Shown one piece after another: positions 28,091 through 37,413 of a DNA stretch of 64,000 nucleotides. A program made the translations under genes and the position numbers. The notes below the pieces were generated by a model. It was given only the letters and a program-made list of their open reading frames with translations, was not told the origin of the DNA and did not search any database. Position 1 is the stretch's first letter; every line of letters starts with the position of its first letter. The DNA comes from Pseudomonas protegens (GTDB lineage Bacteria > Pseudomonadota > Gammaproteobacteria > Pseudomonadales > Pseudomonadaceae), in contig NZ_CP031396.1 in assembly GCF_003363755.1 (NCBI RefSeq), positions 2,884,501-2,948,500 on the forward strand, in the 5' to 3' direction.

Positions 28091-28831
28091 ATGCACTGTC
28101 AACCCGAATACAAAGGACCAGTTTACATCTGGTCAAAAAACAAACAACTCTGTTTGCTTTGCGATGAACCCAGCGATTCAGCCCTGGCCCTGTGCAGTTC
28201 ATGTCAGGACGAACTGCCCTGGCTCGGCGCTCAATGCTCGGTCTGCGCCCTGCCCCTGCCCGCCGCCAGCCTGACCTGTGGCCAGTGCCTGCAACGTCTC
28301 CCCGCGTTTCGACGGGTCATCGCCCCCTGGCGTTACGATTTTCCGGTGGACAGCCTGATCAGTCGTTTCAAACATCATGAAAAGTGGCCTTTTGGCCGAC
28401 TGATGGCCGAACTTCTCAGCCAATTCCTTCACTATCGCTACGATGAAGGCCTGCCCCGGCCAGACTGCCTGCTGCCGGTGCCGCTGTCCCGTCGACGCCT
28501 GCGCCAGCGAGGCTTCAACCAGGCCGGCATGCTGGCCCAGTGGCTGGGAGAACACCTGCAACTGGCGGTGGAGCCCTTTCTGCTGCTGCGTACCCAGGAC
28601 ACCCCGGCACAACAAGGCCTGGGGGCACGTGCCCGTCAGCGCAACCTGCGCCAGGCCTTCGCCCTCGCCGCCGACGCGCCTGTGGCCGGCCGCCACCTGG
28701 CCCTGGTGGACGACGTCCTCACCACAGGTGCCACTGCCCAGGCCCTGGCCCGGTTGCTGATCAATGCCGGCGCCCGTCAAGTGGATGTCTATTGCCTGGC
28801 CCGAACCGCAAGACCCGACACCCCCGACTGA
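28091..28831 (+). CDS. comF: ComF-family phosphoribosyltransferase-like protein
   Basis: 246 residues. N-terminal zinc-ribbon-like cysteine pairs (CLLC, CSSC, CSVC, CGQC; residues ~20-62), then a type I phosphoribosyltransferase domain with LALVDDVLTTGATAQAL (~202-218) as the PRPP loop. ComF/GntX proteins aid DNA uptake or processing in competent bacteria; the role in Pseudomonas is unclear. The ATG at 28091 is supported by AGGAAGAG upstream; its first 13 codons overlap the BirA-like operator. Divergent from bioB. Confidence 0.9.
   Translation: MHCQPEYKGPVYIWSKNKQLCLLCDEPSDSALALCSSCQDELPWLGAQCSVCALPLPAASLTCGQCLQRLPAFRRVIAPWRYDFPVDSLISRFKHHEKWPFGRLMAELLSQFLHYRYDEGLPRPDCLLPVPLSRRRLRQRGFNQAGMLAQWLGEHLQLAVEPFLLLRTQDTPAQQGLGARARQRNLRQAFALAADAPVAGRHLALVDDVLTTGATAQALARLLINAGARQVDVYCLARTARPDTPD
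28096..28128. promoter_or_regulatory. BirA-operator-like site in the bioB/comF divergent region
   Basis: CTGTCAACC (28096-28104), 15-nt spacer, AGTTTACAT (28120-28128). The proteobacterial BirA consensus is TTGTAAACC-N14/16-GGTTTACAA; each half matches 7 of 9 with the right spacing. It covers the spacer and -10 of the bioB promoter proposed at 28107-28136, so biotinyl-AMP-loaded BirA would block bioB. It also lies inside the first codons of comF. Confidence 0.72.
28107..28136 (-). promoter_or_regulatory. Candidate sigma-70 promoter for bioB
   Basis: Read leftward: TTGACC (28131-28136, 5/6 to TTGACA), 18-nt spacer, TGTATT (28107-28112, 4/6). The start point would be near 28100, giving a ~100-nt leader before bioB. 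The overlap with the BirA-like site supports it. Confidence 0.5.
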
Positions 28832-28895
28832 CTTGACTCTCATCGCTCAAACCGCAAACTCCCTGTCCATCTTCAGTGCCCAAAGCGTCCCTGCC

Positions 28896-29702
28896 ATGTC
28901 CTTGCCCACTCTGTTGACCCAGCACATCGCCCGCCGCCCGCAACGCATCGCCCTGCTGCAACACATTGCCGAACAGGGTTCCATCACCCGCGCGGCCAAA
29001 AGCGCCGGCCTGAGCTACAAGGCCGCCTGGGATGCCATCGATGAGCTCAACAACCTGGCTCAGCGCCCGCTGGTAGAGCGCAACGTCGGCGGCAAGGGCG
29101 GTGGCGGGGCCAAACTCTCCGCCGAGGGCGAACGCGTGCTGCGGCTTTACCAACGCCTGCAAGCACTGCAGGCCCAAGTGCTGGAAGCCGCAGAAGATGC
29201 CAGCGATCTCGATCTGCTGGGGCGCCTGATGCTACGTACCAGTGCCCGCAACCAGCTGCACGGCAAGATCCGCGAGATCGCACCTCTAGGCTGCAATGAC
29301 CTGATCAGCCTGGAACTGCCAGAAGGCCTGCTCCTCAAAGCGCAGATCACCCACGACAGCACCCAGCGCCTGGAACTGGAAACCGGCACTGAAGTGGTGG
29401 CCTTGATCAAGGCCGGCTGGCTGGACCTGCACCCTGCCGACGCCCAAGTAACAACTGGACACAATTGCCTGAGCGGGACCGTCGAGCAGATTCTCGACGC
29501 CGAAGACGGCCCCTGCGAGGTGCGCATCACCCTGCCCAACGGCCAGACCCTCTGCGCCCTGGCCGAGCCGCACCGGCTCAAGACGCTGGAAATGACAGAG
29601 GGCAAACCGGTCCAGGTGCAGTTCTCTGCCTCCCATGTCCTGCTCGGCACCCCCGCTGTAAGCGGAGTGCGACGACTTCAGGCTGCAACATATTCGTCAT
29701 AG
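28896..29702 (+). CDS. ModE-like molybdate-responsive regulator
   Basis: 268 residues: N-terminal LysR-type winged HTH of ModE (RIALLQHIAEQGSITRAAKSAGLSYKAAWDAIDELN, ~17-51; the LVER-GGKGGGGAKL wing) and two tandem MOP (molybdate-binding) domains (~125-190 and ~195-262). E. coli ModE represses modABC when molybdate is bound. No mod transport genes are adjacent here, so the target is elsewhere or differs. The ATG at 28896 is chosen because it starts just before the HTH. Confidence 0.9.
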   Translation: MSLPTLLTQHIARRPQRIALLQHIAEQGSITRAAKSAGLSYKAAWDAIDELNNLAQRPLVERNVGGKGGGGAKLSAEGERVLRLYQRLQALQAQVLEAAEDASDLDLLGRLMLRTSARNQLHGKIREIAPLGCNDLISLELPEGLLLKAQITHDSTQRLELETGTEVVALIKAGWLDLHPADAQVTTGHNCLSGTVEQILDAEDGPCEVRITLPNGQTLCALAEPHRLKTLEMTEGKPVQVQFSASHVLLGTPAVSGVRRLQAATYSS

Positions 29703-29744
29703 GCGCTCATTAAGGTGGCTGCAAAAACCCGCAGGGAGCCTGCT

Positions 29745-31646
29745 ATGAGCCTGTTAGAAGAAGACCAACCCACCGACCTGGAACAGATGGTCGGCCTCAG
29801 CCGCCGGGGTTTCATCGGTGCCGGTGCCCTGTGCGGCGCCGCCCTGTTTCTCGGTGGCGGACTGCTCGGCCGCAGCGCCCTGGCCACCAGTGTCAGCGCC
29901 GGCAACAGCCAGCTGCTGGGTTTTGCCGGCATTGCCGCCGCCACCAGCGACAACATCACCCTGCCGGCGGGCTACAAATCCTCGGTACTGATCAGTTGGG
30001 GCCAGCCGCTGACCAAGAACGGGCCGGCCTTCGACCCCAGCGGCAATGGCACCGCCCAGGCCCAGGAAGTGCAGTTTGGCGACAACAACGACGGCATGAG
30101 CCTGTTCGCCTTCCCGGACGACAAGCACCGGGCACTGATGGCGATCAACAACGAATACACCAACTACCGCTACCTCTACTCCCACGGCGGCCAGCCGCAA
30201 TCGGCCGAGGACGTGCGCAAGGCCCAGGCCAGCGAAGGGGTGTCGGTCATCGAAGTGCAGCGCAAGAACGGCCAGTGGCAGTTCGTCCAGGGTTCACGCT
30301 ACAACCGGCGCATCCACGGCAACACGCCAATCCGCCTCAGCGGCCCTGCCGCCGGTCACGACCTGCTCAAGACCGCTGCCGACCCCAAGGGCAGGAAAGT
30401 CCTCGGCACCTTCCAGAACTGCGCCAACGGCAAGACCCCCTGGGGCACCTACCTGACCTGCGAAGAGAACTTCACCGACTGCTTCGGCAGCAGCAACCCC
30501 GAGCAGAAGTTCGACGCCGCGCAGAAACGCTACGGCGCGGTGGTGACCAGCAAGGACATCAACTGGCACCCCCACGATCCGCGTTTCGACCTGGCCAAGA
30601 ATCCCAACGAGCTCAACCGTCACGGCTGGGTGGTGGAAATCGATCCCTTCGACCCGCAATCGACCCCGGTCAAACGCACCGCCCTGGGCCGCTTCAAGCA
30701 TGAAAACGCGGCCCTGGCGCAAACCCGCGACGGCCGCGCCGTGGTCTACATGGGCGACGATGAGCGCGGGGAATTCATCTACAAGTTCATCAGCCGCGAC
30801 AAGATCAACCACCGCAACCCCAAGGCCAACCGCGACCTGCTGGACCACGGCACCCTGTACGTGGCGCGCTTCGATGCCGGCGACGGCAACCCGGACCGTC
30901 CCAAGGGCCAGGGCCAGTGGATCGAGTTGACTCACGGCAAGAACGGCATCGACGCCAGCAGCGGCTTCGCCGACCAGGCCCAGGTACTGATCCAGGCACG
31001 CCTGGCGGCCAGCGTGGTCCAGGCCACGCGCATGGACCGCCCGGAATGGATTGTGGTCAGCCCCAAGGACGGCCAGGTCTATTGCACCCTGACCAACAAC
31101 GCCAAGCGTGGCGAAGACGGCCAGCCAGCAGGTGGCCCCAACCCGCGGGAGAAGAATGTCTACGGACAGATCCTGCGCTGGCGCACCGGCGGCGACGATC
31201 ATGGCGCGATGAGTTTTTCCTGGGACCTGTTCGTGGTCGCCGGCAACCCCGCTGTGCATGCCGGCCAGCCCAAGGGCGGCTCCTCCAACATCACCCCAGA
31301 TAACATGTTCAACAGCCCCGACGGCCTGGGTTTCGACCAAGCTGGACGCCTGTGGATCCTCACCGACGGCGACTACAGCAACAGCGGCGATTTTGCCGGC
31401 ATGGGCAATAACCAGATGCTCTGCGCCGACCCGGACAGCGGTGAAATCCGCCGTTTCATGGTCGGACCTGTGGGCTGCGAAGTCACCGGGATCGCCTTCG
31501 CCCCGGACCAGAAGACCCTGTTCGTCGGCATCCAGCACCCGGGAGAAACCGGTGGTTCAACCTTCCCCGAGCACCTGCCCAACGGCAAGCCACGCTCCTC
31601 GGTGATGGCTATCACCCGGGAAGACGGCGGCATCATCGGCGCCTGA
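29745..31646 (+). CDS. PhoX-family phosphatase (DUF839), Tat-exported
   Basis: 633 residues. A twin-arginine signal (VGLSRRGFIGAGALCGAALF, R20-R21) directs folded export. The mature part has PhoX/DUF839 features: LPAGYKSSVLISWG, MAINNEYTNYRYLY, TPWGTYLTCEENFTDC, the GRFKHENAAL segment, and NMFNSPDGLGFDQAGRLWILTDGDYSN. PhoX enzymes are Ca/Fe-dependent alkaline phosphatases made under phosphate limitation. I see no Pho box (CTGTCAT repeats) in the 42-base gap upstream. Pseudomonads carry more than one DUF839 protein, so phosphatase activity of this copy is not proven. Confidence 0.88.
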   Translation: MSLLEEDQPTDLEQMVGLSRRGFIGAGALCGAALFLGGGLLGRSALATSVSAGNSQLLGFAGIAAATSDNITLPAGYKSSVLISWGQPLTKNGPAFDPSGNGTAQAQEVQFGDNNDGMSLFAFPDDKHRALMAINNEYTNYRYLYSHGGQPQSAEDVRKAQASEGVSVIEVQRKNGQWQFVQGSRYNRRIHGNTPIRLSGPAAGHDLLKTAADPKGRKVLGTFQNCANGKTPWGTYLTCEENFTDCFGSSNPEQKFDAAQKRYGAVVTSKDINWHPHDPRFDLAKNPNELNRHGWVVEIDPFDPQSTPVKRTALGRFKHENAALAQTRDGRAVVYMGDDERGEFIYKFISRDKINHRNPKANRDLLDHGTLYVARFDAGDGNPDRPKGQGQWIELTHGKNGIDASSGFADQAQVLIQARLAASVVQATRMDRPEWIVVSPKDGQVYCTLTNNAKRGEDGQPAGGPNPREKNVYGQILRWRTGGDDHGAMSFSWDLFVVAGNPAVHAGQPKGGSSNITPDNMFNSPDGLGFDQAGRLWILTDGDYSNSGDFAGMGNNQMLCADPDSGEIRRFMVGPVGCEVTGIAFAPDQKTLFVGIQHPGETGGSTFPEHLPNGKPRSSVMAITREDGGIIGA

Positions 31647-31655
31647 ACCCGCCCC

Positions 31656-31699
31656 GCGCCAAGCCGGCTCCTACGTCCGTAGCAGCCGGCTTGGCGGCC
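31656..31699. repeat. REP pair
   Basis: Two units face each other: GCGCCAAGCCGGCTCCTAC (31656-31674) and GTAGCAGCCGGCTTGGCGGC then C (31679-31699), right after the PhoX-family stop. Nothing else is visible in the 158-base gap. Confidence 0.85.
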
Positions 31700-31804
31700 A
31701 ACCTGGCGCCCGGCCGAACCACCAGCAAACCCTCCCCCGCTGGCTCCCCGTCTGCGTTACCATGCTTGGCCGGACGCGGCAGCCTGCTGCGCGCAGGAGT
31801 AAGC

Positions 31805-32779
31805 ATGTCGCACCCGTTTGAAACACTGACCCCCGACCTGGTTCTGGACGCCGTTGAAAGCATCGGTTTTCTCAGCGACGCCCGCGTGCTGGCGCTCAAC
31901 AGCTACGAAAATCGCGTCTATCAAGTCGGCATCGACGAAGGCGAACCGCTGATCGCCAAGTTCTACCGCCCCCAGCGCTGGACCAACGAAGCGATCCTGG
32001 AAGAACACCGCTTCACCTTCGAACTCGCCGAGTGCGATGTGCCGGTGGTCGCACCGATCATCCACGACGGTGCCAGCCTGTTCGAGCATGCGGGCTTTCG
32101 CTTCGCCCTGTTTCCCCGACGTGGCGGGCGCGCGCCCGAACCGGGCAACCTGGATCAACTCTATCGCCTCGGGCAGTTGCTCGGTCGCCTGCATGCCGTG
32201 GGCGCCACCCGCCCCTTCGAGCACCGCGAAGCCCTGGGCGTGAAGAACTTCGGTCATGACTCACTGGCGACCCTGCTGCAAGGCAACTTCATTCCCAAGA
32301 GCCTGCTGCCGGCCTACGAGTCCGTGGCCCGGGACCTGCTCAAGCGGGTGGAAGAGGTCTACCAGGCCACCCCGCACCAGAACATTCGCATGCACGGCGA
32401 TTGCCACCCCGGCAACATGATGTGCCGCGACGAGATGTTCCATATCGTCGACCTGGACGACTGCCGCATGGGCCCGGCGGTGCAGGACCTGTGGATGATG
32501 CTGGCCGGCGACCGCCAGGAGTGCCTCAGCCAGCTCTCCGAACTGATGGACGGCTACAGCGAGTTCCATGATTTCGACCCGCGGGAACTGGCCCTGATCG
32601 AACCGCTGCGAGCCCTGCGCCTGATGCACTACAGCGCCTGGCTGGCACGACGCTGGGACGATCCGGCCTTTCCCCACAGCTTCCCCTGGTTCGGCAGCGA
32701 ACGTTACTGGGGGGATCAGGTCCTGGCCCTGCGCGAACAGCTGGCGGCCCTCAACGAAGAACCTCTCAAACTGTTCTGA
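31805..32779 (+). CDS. srkA: Stress response serine/threonine kinase SrkA (YihE)
   Basis: 324 residues, normal for YihE/SrkA. Kinase-like fold of the choline-kinase/APH group: NSYENRVYQVG (nucleotide loop), IAKFYRPQRWT (lysine), HGDCHPGNMM (catalytic loop, ~198-207) and IVDLDDCRMGP (metal-binding DxD). E. coli SrkA protects against stress-induced death. Same position relative to rarD and glcB as in P. aeruginosa, from memory. Start ATG 31805 follows GCAGGAGTAAGC. Confidence 0.93.
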   Translation: MSHPFETLTPDLVLDAVESIGFLSDARVLALNSYENRVYQVGIDEGEPLIAKFYRPQRWTNEAILEEHRFTFELAECDVPVVAPIIHDGASLFEHAGFRFALFPRRGGRAPEPGNLDQLYRLGQLLGRLHAVGATRPFEHREALGVKNFGHDSLATLLQGNFIPKSLLPAYESVARDLLKRVEEVYQATPHQNIRMHGDCHPGNMMCRDEMFHIVDLDDCRMGPAVQDLWMMLAGDRQECLSQLSELMDGYSEFHDFDPRELALIEPLRALRLMHYSAWLARRWDDPAFPHSFPWFGSERYWGDQVLALREQLAALNEEPLKLF

Positions 32780-32787
32780 CCCTGCCT

Positions 32788-32903
32788 GCAGGCGCTGGCT
32801 TGGCAGCGAAGAGGCCCATGCGGTCGCCTTCGCCGGCAAGCCGGCTCCTACAAGAATCCGCCTCGATACAACGCCAACCGCAGGAGCTGGCTCGCCAGCG
32901 AAG
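32788..32903. repeat. REP cluster of three units
   Basis: Units at 32788-32811, 32829-32851 (opposite orientation) and 32881-32903, all variants of GTAGGAGCTGGCTTGCCAGC plus GAA. They fill most of the gap between srkA and rarD. The remaining ~120 bases before rarD hold ACATGTCCTGAC/TTGTCCT repeats but no clear promoter. Confidence 0.88.
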
Positions 32904-33030
32904 AGGCCCGTAAGTTCGCCTTCGCCCACCAGCCCTCCCCCGCAGAAACGGGCGGCGCAAAAGTCAGGACATGTCCTGACAATTGTCCTTACAATCCCGT
33001 CTTCGTTAGCTGCCTAAGCAAGGACTCTGC

Positions 33031-33918
33031 ATGCAAGCCGCCAACCCGCGTCGCGGGTACATCCTGGGCCTGACCGCCTACATCATCTGGGGTCTGTTTC
33101 CGATCTACTTCAAAGCCATCGCCAGCGTTCCGGCCGTGGAAATCATCGTCCACCGGGTACTCTGGTCGGCGCTGTTCGGCGCTGTGTTGCTGATGGTGTG
33201 GAAACATCCCGGCTGGTGGCGCGAGCTGCGAGAAAACCCCAGGCGCCTGGCCATCCTGGCCCTGAGTGGCACCCTGATCGCCGGCAACTGGCTGACCTAC
33301 GTCTGGGCCGTGAACAATGGGCGCATGCTTGAGGCCAGCCTGGGCTACTACATCAATCCCCTGATCAATGTGCTGCTGGGCATGCTGATTCTTGGCGAAC
33401 GCCTGCGGCGCATGCAGTGGCTGGCGGTGATCCTGGCGGCGGTGGGCGTGGCCCAGCAAGTGTGGCAAGTAGGCAGTTTGCCCTGGGTCTCACTGATACT
33501 GGCACTGAGCTTCGGCTTCTATGGCCTGATCCGTAAACAGGCCCCGGTCAAGGCCTTGCCCGGGCTGGTGGTGGAAACCTGGATGCTGGTGCCCATCGCC
33601 ATGGCCTGGCTGCTCCTGCACCCCGAAGCCAGCAGTGCCCATGCCGCCTTCTGGACCAGCTCCGAAGCCTGGTGGCTGGTAGCCGCCGGCCCGGTCACGC
33701 TGATCCCGCTGGTGTGCTTCAACGCCGCGGCTCGACACTTGCCCTACACCACCCTGGGCTTCCTTCAGTACCTGGCGCCAACCCTGGTGCTGCTGCAAGC
33801 GGTGCTGCTGTTTGGCGAACACCTCTCCTCCAGCACCTTGCTGGCGTTCATGTTCATCTGGGCCGGCCTGGCGGTGTACAGCGTCGATGCCTGGCTCAGC
33901 CTGCGCGGCCGCCGCTGA
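33031..33918 (+). CDS. rarD: EamA-family transporter RarD
   Basis: 295 residues, about ten transmembrane helices in two EamA repeats. Family signature at the N-terminus: GYILGLTAYIIWGLFPIYFK, then VPAVEIIVHRVLWSALF and NWLTYVWAVNNGRMLEASLG (~90-109). RarD proteins are inner-membrane permeases of the drug/metabolite superfamily with unknown substrate (named for chloramphenicol sensitivity). Confidence 0.92.
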   Translation: MQAANPRRGYILGLTAYIIWGLFPIYFKAIASVPAVEIIVHRVLWSALFGAVLLMVWKHPGWWRELRENPRRLAILALSGTLIAGNWLTYVWAVNNGRMLEASLGYYINPLINVLLGMLILGERLRRMQWLAVILAAVGVAQQVWQVGSLPWVSLILALSFGFYGLIRKQAPVKALPGLVVETWMLVPIAMAWLLLHPEASSAHAAFWTSSEAWWLVAAGPVTLIPLVCFNAAARHLPYTTLGFLQYLAPTLVLLQAVLLFGEHLSSSTLLAFMFIWAGLAVYSVDAWLSLRGRR

Positions 33919-33981
33919 TCAATAAACGTACAACGCCCTGCAGGCCAGGCCATTCGTGGCCTGCAGCGGTTCTTCCCAAGG

Positions 33982-34128
33982 TTATCCACAACCTGATCCC
34001 CGCCGTTTGTGCACAAGCCCTTGAAACTGCTGGTTTTTTGATCAGAGCGCGCTAAGCCGCGGCTGCACTGGGCTGGCGACAGGTCTCTACAGGTTATCCA
34101 CAGGCGCATGCACGGATTACTGGGATAA
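33982..34128. promoter_or_regulatory. DnaA-box cluster in the rarD/ACT-protein gap
   Basis: Two perfect DnaA boxes (TTATCCACA) in the same orientation at 33982-33990 and 34094-34102, a box-like TTGTGCACA at 34007-34015 and, on the other strand, TTATCCCAG at 34120-34128. The 225-base gap is non-coding between convergent genes, so these are not promoter sites of a neighbour. Could be a DnaA-titrating or DnaA-reactivating locus. Confidence 0.6.
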
Positions 34129-34143
34129 CCTGCGGGACGGTGT

Positions 34144-34662
34144 TCAGACCTCGCTGCGCAGCACCAACTCCACCATCAGATCGTCGGCCAGGGTTTCCAG
34201 GCGCGACTGCAATACCTCCAGGGACAACGTCAGGGGCACCGCCAGAATCGCCTCGGCATGAAACAACGGCTCGCTGCTCATGGGCGCTGGGCGCACCTCG
34301 GTTACCAGCCGTTCGAGGTTGACCCCCTGCTCCGCCAGCAAGCGGGTGATATCCCGGACGATTCCCGGACGATCATTGCCCACCAGCTCCATGGCGATGG
34401 GTTTCCAGGTGCAGGACTGCTCGATGCCGCTTTCGGCGATCAATACCCGGATGCCCTGGGCGGAGAGCCCCTGCAAGGCATCCACCAGCTCATCGTAGGC
34501 CTCGGCCGGGACCCCGACCCGCAAGATGCCGGCAAACTGCCCCGCCATGCGCGACAGACGGCTTTCCAGCCAGTTGCCGCCGTGCTCGGCGATGCACTGG
34601 GCAATACGCTCGACCTGTCCGGCCTTGTCCGGGGCGAAAACCGTGAGAACGAGATGGTCCAT
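34144..34662 (-). CDS. Tandem ACT-domain protein (GcvR-like)
   Basis: 172 residues made of two ACT domains (~3-75 and ~90-165): LVLTVFAPDKAGQVERIAQCIAEHGGN and MELVGNDRPGIVRDITRLLAEQGVNLE. This is the architecture of GcvR, the glycine-cleavage repressor accessory protein, and its paralogues. No HTH. ATG at 34662 with AAGAGGGC upstream. Adjacent to malate synthase G, divergent, which would fit a role in glycine/glyoxylate metabolism, but that is inference. Confidence 0.85.
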   Translation of the reverse strand: MDHLVLTVFAPDKAGQVERIAQCIAEHGGNWLESRLSRMAGQFAGILRVGVPAEAYDELVDALQGLSAQGIRVLIAESGIEQSCTWKPIAMELVGNDRPGIVRDITRLLAEQGVNLERLVTEVRPAPMSSEPLFHAEAILAVPLTLSLEVLQSRLETLADDLMVELVLRSEV

Positions 34663-34746
34663 GGCGCAGCCCTCTTTGCTTGATGAAAGAGCAATTATAG
34701 GCAGCCTCACTCCCCGCGCCTTCCAACCCACATCGCAGCAGCTTGC

Positions 34747-34827
34747 GTAGGCGCTGGCTTGCCAGCGAAAGTGCCCGCAAGGCCGACGCCCCCCCGAAGG
34801 CCCACTCGCCGGCAATCCGGCTCCTAC
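34747..34827. repeat. REP doublet
   Basis: GTAGGCGCTGGCTTGCCAGC then GAA (34747-34769) and TCGCCGGCAATCCGGCTCC then TAC (34806-34827), inverted, upstream of the ACT-domain gene. Confidence 0.87.
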
Positions 34828-34850
34828 GTGGGCGCGCAGGGCAAAACACA

Positions 34851-35216
34851 AATCGTGTACAACTTTTTGTATTTATATGGAACAATCCACCAGCTTTTTT
34901 GAGAACATCACGTTCCCCAGCGTGACCGCACTGCATTCTTAAGTCGCGGAACGACGTATTTAGTCTAATTTTCACAAGCGCAATTCATCATGTAGTATGC
35001 CGCAGCGCGCACTACATAACGTTGGAACGATGTCTGCCAAGGCCTGATCGCAACCCTCGCAACCGCCCATCAGCAAGGCTCCGCCGTTGATTGGAAGCAC
35101 CCAGCCGCCAGCAATGGCATGTACTGGTGAACAGGGTTGTGCTTTAAATGGCCGCCGGCTTCATTGTTAATTTGAAGAGCTGAAAAGCGAAATAGCTGAG
35201 CAGAGTGAGGCAAGCA
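34851..35216 (+). promoter_or_regulatory. AT-rich upstream region of glcB with repeats
   Basis: This ~365-base non-coding stretch is AT-richer than its surroundings. It holds a GntR-like palindrome (AATCGTGTACAACTT, 34851-34865), a dyad ATGTAGT-N14-ACTACAT (34990-34996 / 35011-35017) and a near-direct repeat GGAACGAYGT (34948-34957, 35024-35033). Together they suggest a regulated promoter for malate synthase. I cannot place the -10/-35 with confidence, and no gene is visible. Confidence 0.45.
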
Positions 35217-37394
35217 ATGACTGAACACGTTCAAGTCGGTGGCCTGCAGGTCGCCAGAGTCCTGTTCGACTTCGTGAACAACGAAGCCATTCCCGGTACC
35301 GGCCTCACCGCCGACGCATTCTGGGCCGGTGCCGACAAGGTCATCCACGACCTGGCGCCGAAGAACAAAGCCCTACTCGCCAAACGCGATGATTTCCAGG
35401 CGCGGATCGATGCCTGGCACCAGTCCCGTGCCGGCCAGGCACACGATGCCGTGGCCTACAAAGCCTTCCTGCAAGACATCGGCTACCTGCTGCCAGAAGC
35501 GGCTGACTTCCAGGCCAGCACCCAGAACGTCGATGAAGAAATCGCCCACATGGCCGGCCCGCAGTTGGTAGTGCCGGTGATGAACGCGCGCTTCGCCCTC
35601 AACGCCTCCAACGCCCGCTGGGGCTCGCTGTACGACGCGCTGTACGGCACCGACGCCATCAGCGAAGCCGATGGCGCGGAAAAAGGCAAAGGCTACAACA
35701 AGGTTCGCGGCGACAAGGTCATCGCCTTCGCCCGCGCCTTCCTCGATGAATCGGCGCCACTGACCGCCGGCTCCCACGTGGACTCCGTGAGCTACAAGAT
35801 CGTCGGCGGCAAGCTGGTGGTGGGCCTCAAGGGCGGCAGCAACAGCGGCCTGCGCAACGACGCGCAACTGATCGGCTACCAGGGCGACGCCGCAGCTCCT
35901 AGCGCGATCCTGCTCAAGCACAACGGCCTGCACTTCGAGATCCAGATCGACGCCGCAAGCCCGGTCGGCCAGACCGACGCCGCCGGGGTCAAGGACCTGC
36001 TGATGGAAGCGGCCCTGACCACCATCATGGACTGCGAAGACTCGGTTGCCGCGGTTGATGCCGACGACAAAGTGGTGATCTACCGCAACTGGCTCGGCCT
36101 GATGAAGGGCGACCTGGCGGAAGAGGTTTCCAAGGGCGGCAAGTCCTTTACCCGCACCATGAATGCCGACCGCGAGTACACCGGCGTCAACGGTGAGCCG
36201 GTGAAGCTGCACGGCCGTTCGCTGCTGTTCGTGCGTAACGTCGGCCACCTGATGACCATCGACGCGATCCTCGACAAGCATGGCAACGAAGTGCCGGAAG
36301 GCATCCTCGACGGCCTGGTTACCAGCCTCGCGGCGATCCACAACCTCAACGGCAACACCTCGCGCAAGAACAGCCGCACCGGCTCGGTGTACATCGTCAA
36401 GCCGAAGATGCACGGCCCTGAAGAAGCCGCGTTCACCAACGAACTGTTCGGCCGCATCGAAGAGGTGCTGAACCTGCCGCGCAATACCCTGAAAGTCGGG
36501 ATCATGGACGAGGAGCGCCGCACCACGGTCAACCTCAAGGCCTGCATCAAGGCGGCCAGCGAGCGCGTGGTGTTCATCAACACCGGCTTCCTCGACCGCA
36601 CCGGTGACGAGATCCACACCTCCATGGAAGCCGGCGCCATGGTGCGCAAGGCCGACATGAAGGCCGAGAAATGGATCGGCGCCTACGAGAACTGGAACGT
36701 CGATATCGGCCTGTCCACCGGCCTGCAAGGCCGTGCGCAGATCGGCAAGGGCATGTGGGCCATGCCGGACCTGATGGCCGCCATGCTCGAACAGAAGATC
36801 GCCCACCCGCTGGCCGGTGCCAACACCGCCTGGGTGCCGTCGCCGACCGCCGCCGCCCTGCACGTACTGCACTACCACAAGGTCGACGTGTTCGCCCGTC
36901 AGGCCGAACTGGCCAAGCGTGCCCGCGCTTCGGTGGACGACATCCTGACCATCCCTCTGGCCAGCGACACCAACTGGTCGGCCGAGCAGATCAAGAACGA
37001 ACTGGACAACAACGCCCAGGGCATTCTCGGTTACGTGGTGCGCTGGATCGACCAGGGCGTGGGTTGCTCGAAAGTGCCGGACATCAACGACGTTGGCCTG
37101 ATGGAAGACCGCGCCACCCTGCGCATCTCCAGCCAGCACATCGCCAACTGGCTGCGCCACGGTGTGGTCACCCAGGCGCAGGTGCTGGAAAGCCTCAAGC
37201 GCATGGCCCCGGTGGTCGACCGGCAGAACGCCGGTGACCCGCTGTACCGCCCGCTGGCTCCGGACTTCGACAGCAACATCGCCTTCCAGGCCGCCCTGGA
37301 GCTGGTGATCGAAGGCACCAAGCAGCCTAACGGCTACACCGAGCCGGTATTGCACCGTCGTCGTCGCGAGTTCAAGGCCAAGAACGGCCTGTAA
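35217..37394 (+). CDS. glcB: Malate synthase G
   Basis: 725 residues, the monomeric G isoform. Condenses glyoxylate and acetyl-CoA to malate, the second step of the glyoxylate shunt or glycolate use. Conserved segments include [21 protein letters not shown] [37 protein letters not shown] (~residue 265), [34 protein letters not shown] and [15 protein letters not shown] lies 6 nt before the ATG. Followed by a strong terminator, so transcribed alone. Confidence 0.97.
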   Translation: MTEHVQVGGLQVARVLFDFVNNEAIPGTGLTADAFWAGADKVIHDLAPKNKALLAKRDDFQARIDAWHQSRAGQAHDAVAYKAFLQDIGYLLPEAADFQASTQNVDEEIAHMAGPQLVVPVMNARFALNASNARWGSLYDALYGTDAISEADGAEKGKGYNKVRGDKVIAFARAFLDESAPLTAGSHVDSVSYKIVGGKLVVGLKGGSNSGLRNDAQLIGYQGDAAAPSAILLKHNGLHFEIQIDAASPVGQTDAAGVKDLLMEAALTTIMDCEDSVAAVDADDKVVIYRNWLGLMKGDLAEEVSKGGKSFTRTMNADREYTGVNGEPVKLHGRSLLFVRNVGHLMTIDAILDKHGNEVPEGILDGLVTSLAAIHNLNGNTSRKNSRTGSVYIVKPKMHGPEEAAFTNELFGRIEEVLNLPRNTLKVGIMDEERRTTVNLKACIKAASERVVFINTGFLDRTGDEIHTSMEAGAMVRKADMKAEKWIGAYENWNVDIGLSTGLQGRAQIGKGMWAMPDLMAAMLEQKIAHPLAGANTAWVPSPTAAALHVLHYHKVDVFARQAELAKRARASVDDILTIPLASDTNWSAEQIKNELDNNAQGILGYVVRWIDQGVGCSKVPDINDVGLMEDRATLRISSQHIANWLRHGVVTQAQVLESLKRMAPVVDRQNAGDPLYRPLAPDFDSNIAFQAALELVIEGTKQPNGYTEPVLHRRRREFKAKNGL

Positions 37395-37413
37395 GCACGC
37401 CTGGCAACAGACA

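Noticed and set aside
27013..28167. Plus-strand frame opposite bioB
   Set aside because: Antisense to a complete biotin synthase with all cluster cysteines; no ribosome site or domain.
28320..28840. Frameshift or fusion in comF
   Set aside because: The frame is continuous with both the cysteine ribbon and the PRPP loop; no break is needed.
29703..29744. Pho box before the PhoX-family gene
   Set aside because: The short gap has no CTGTCAT-type repeat; an operator further upstream would lie in the ModE-like gene and is not evident.
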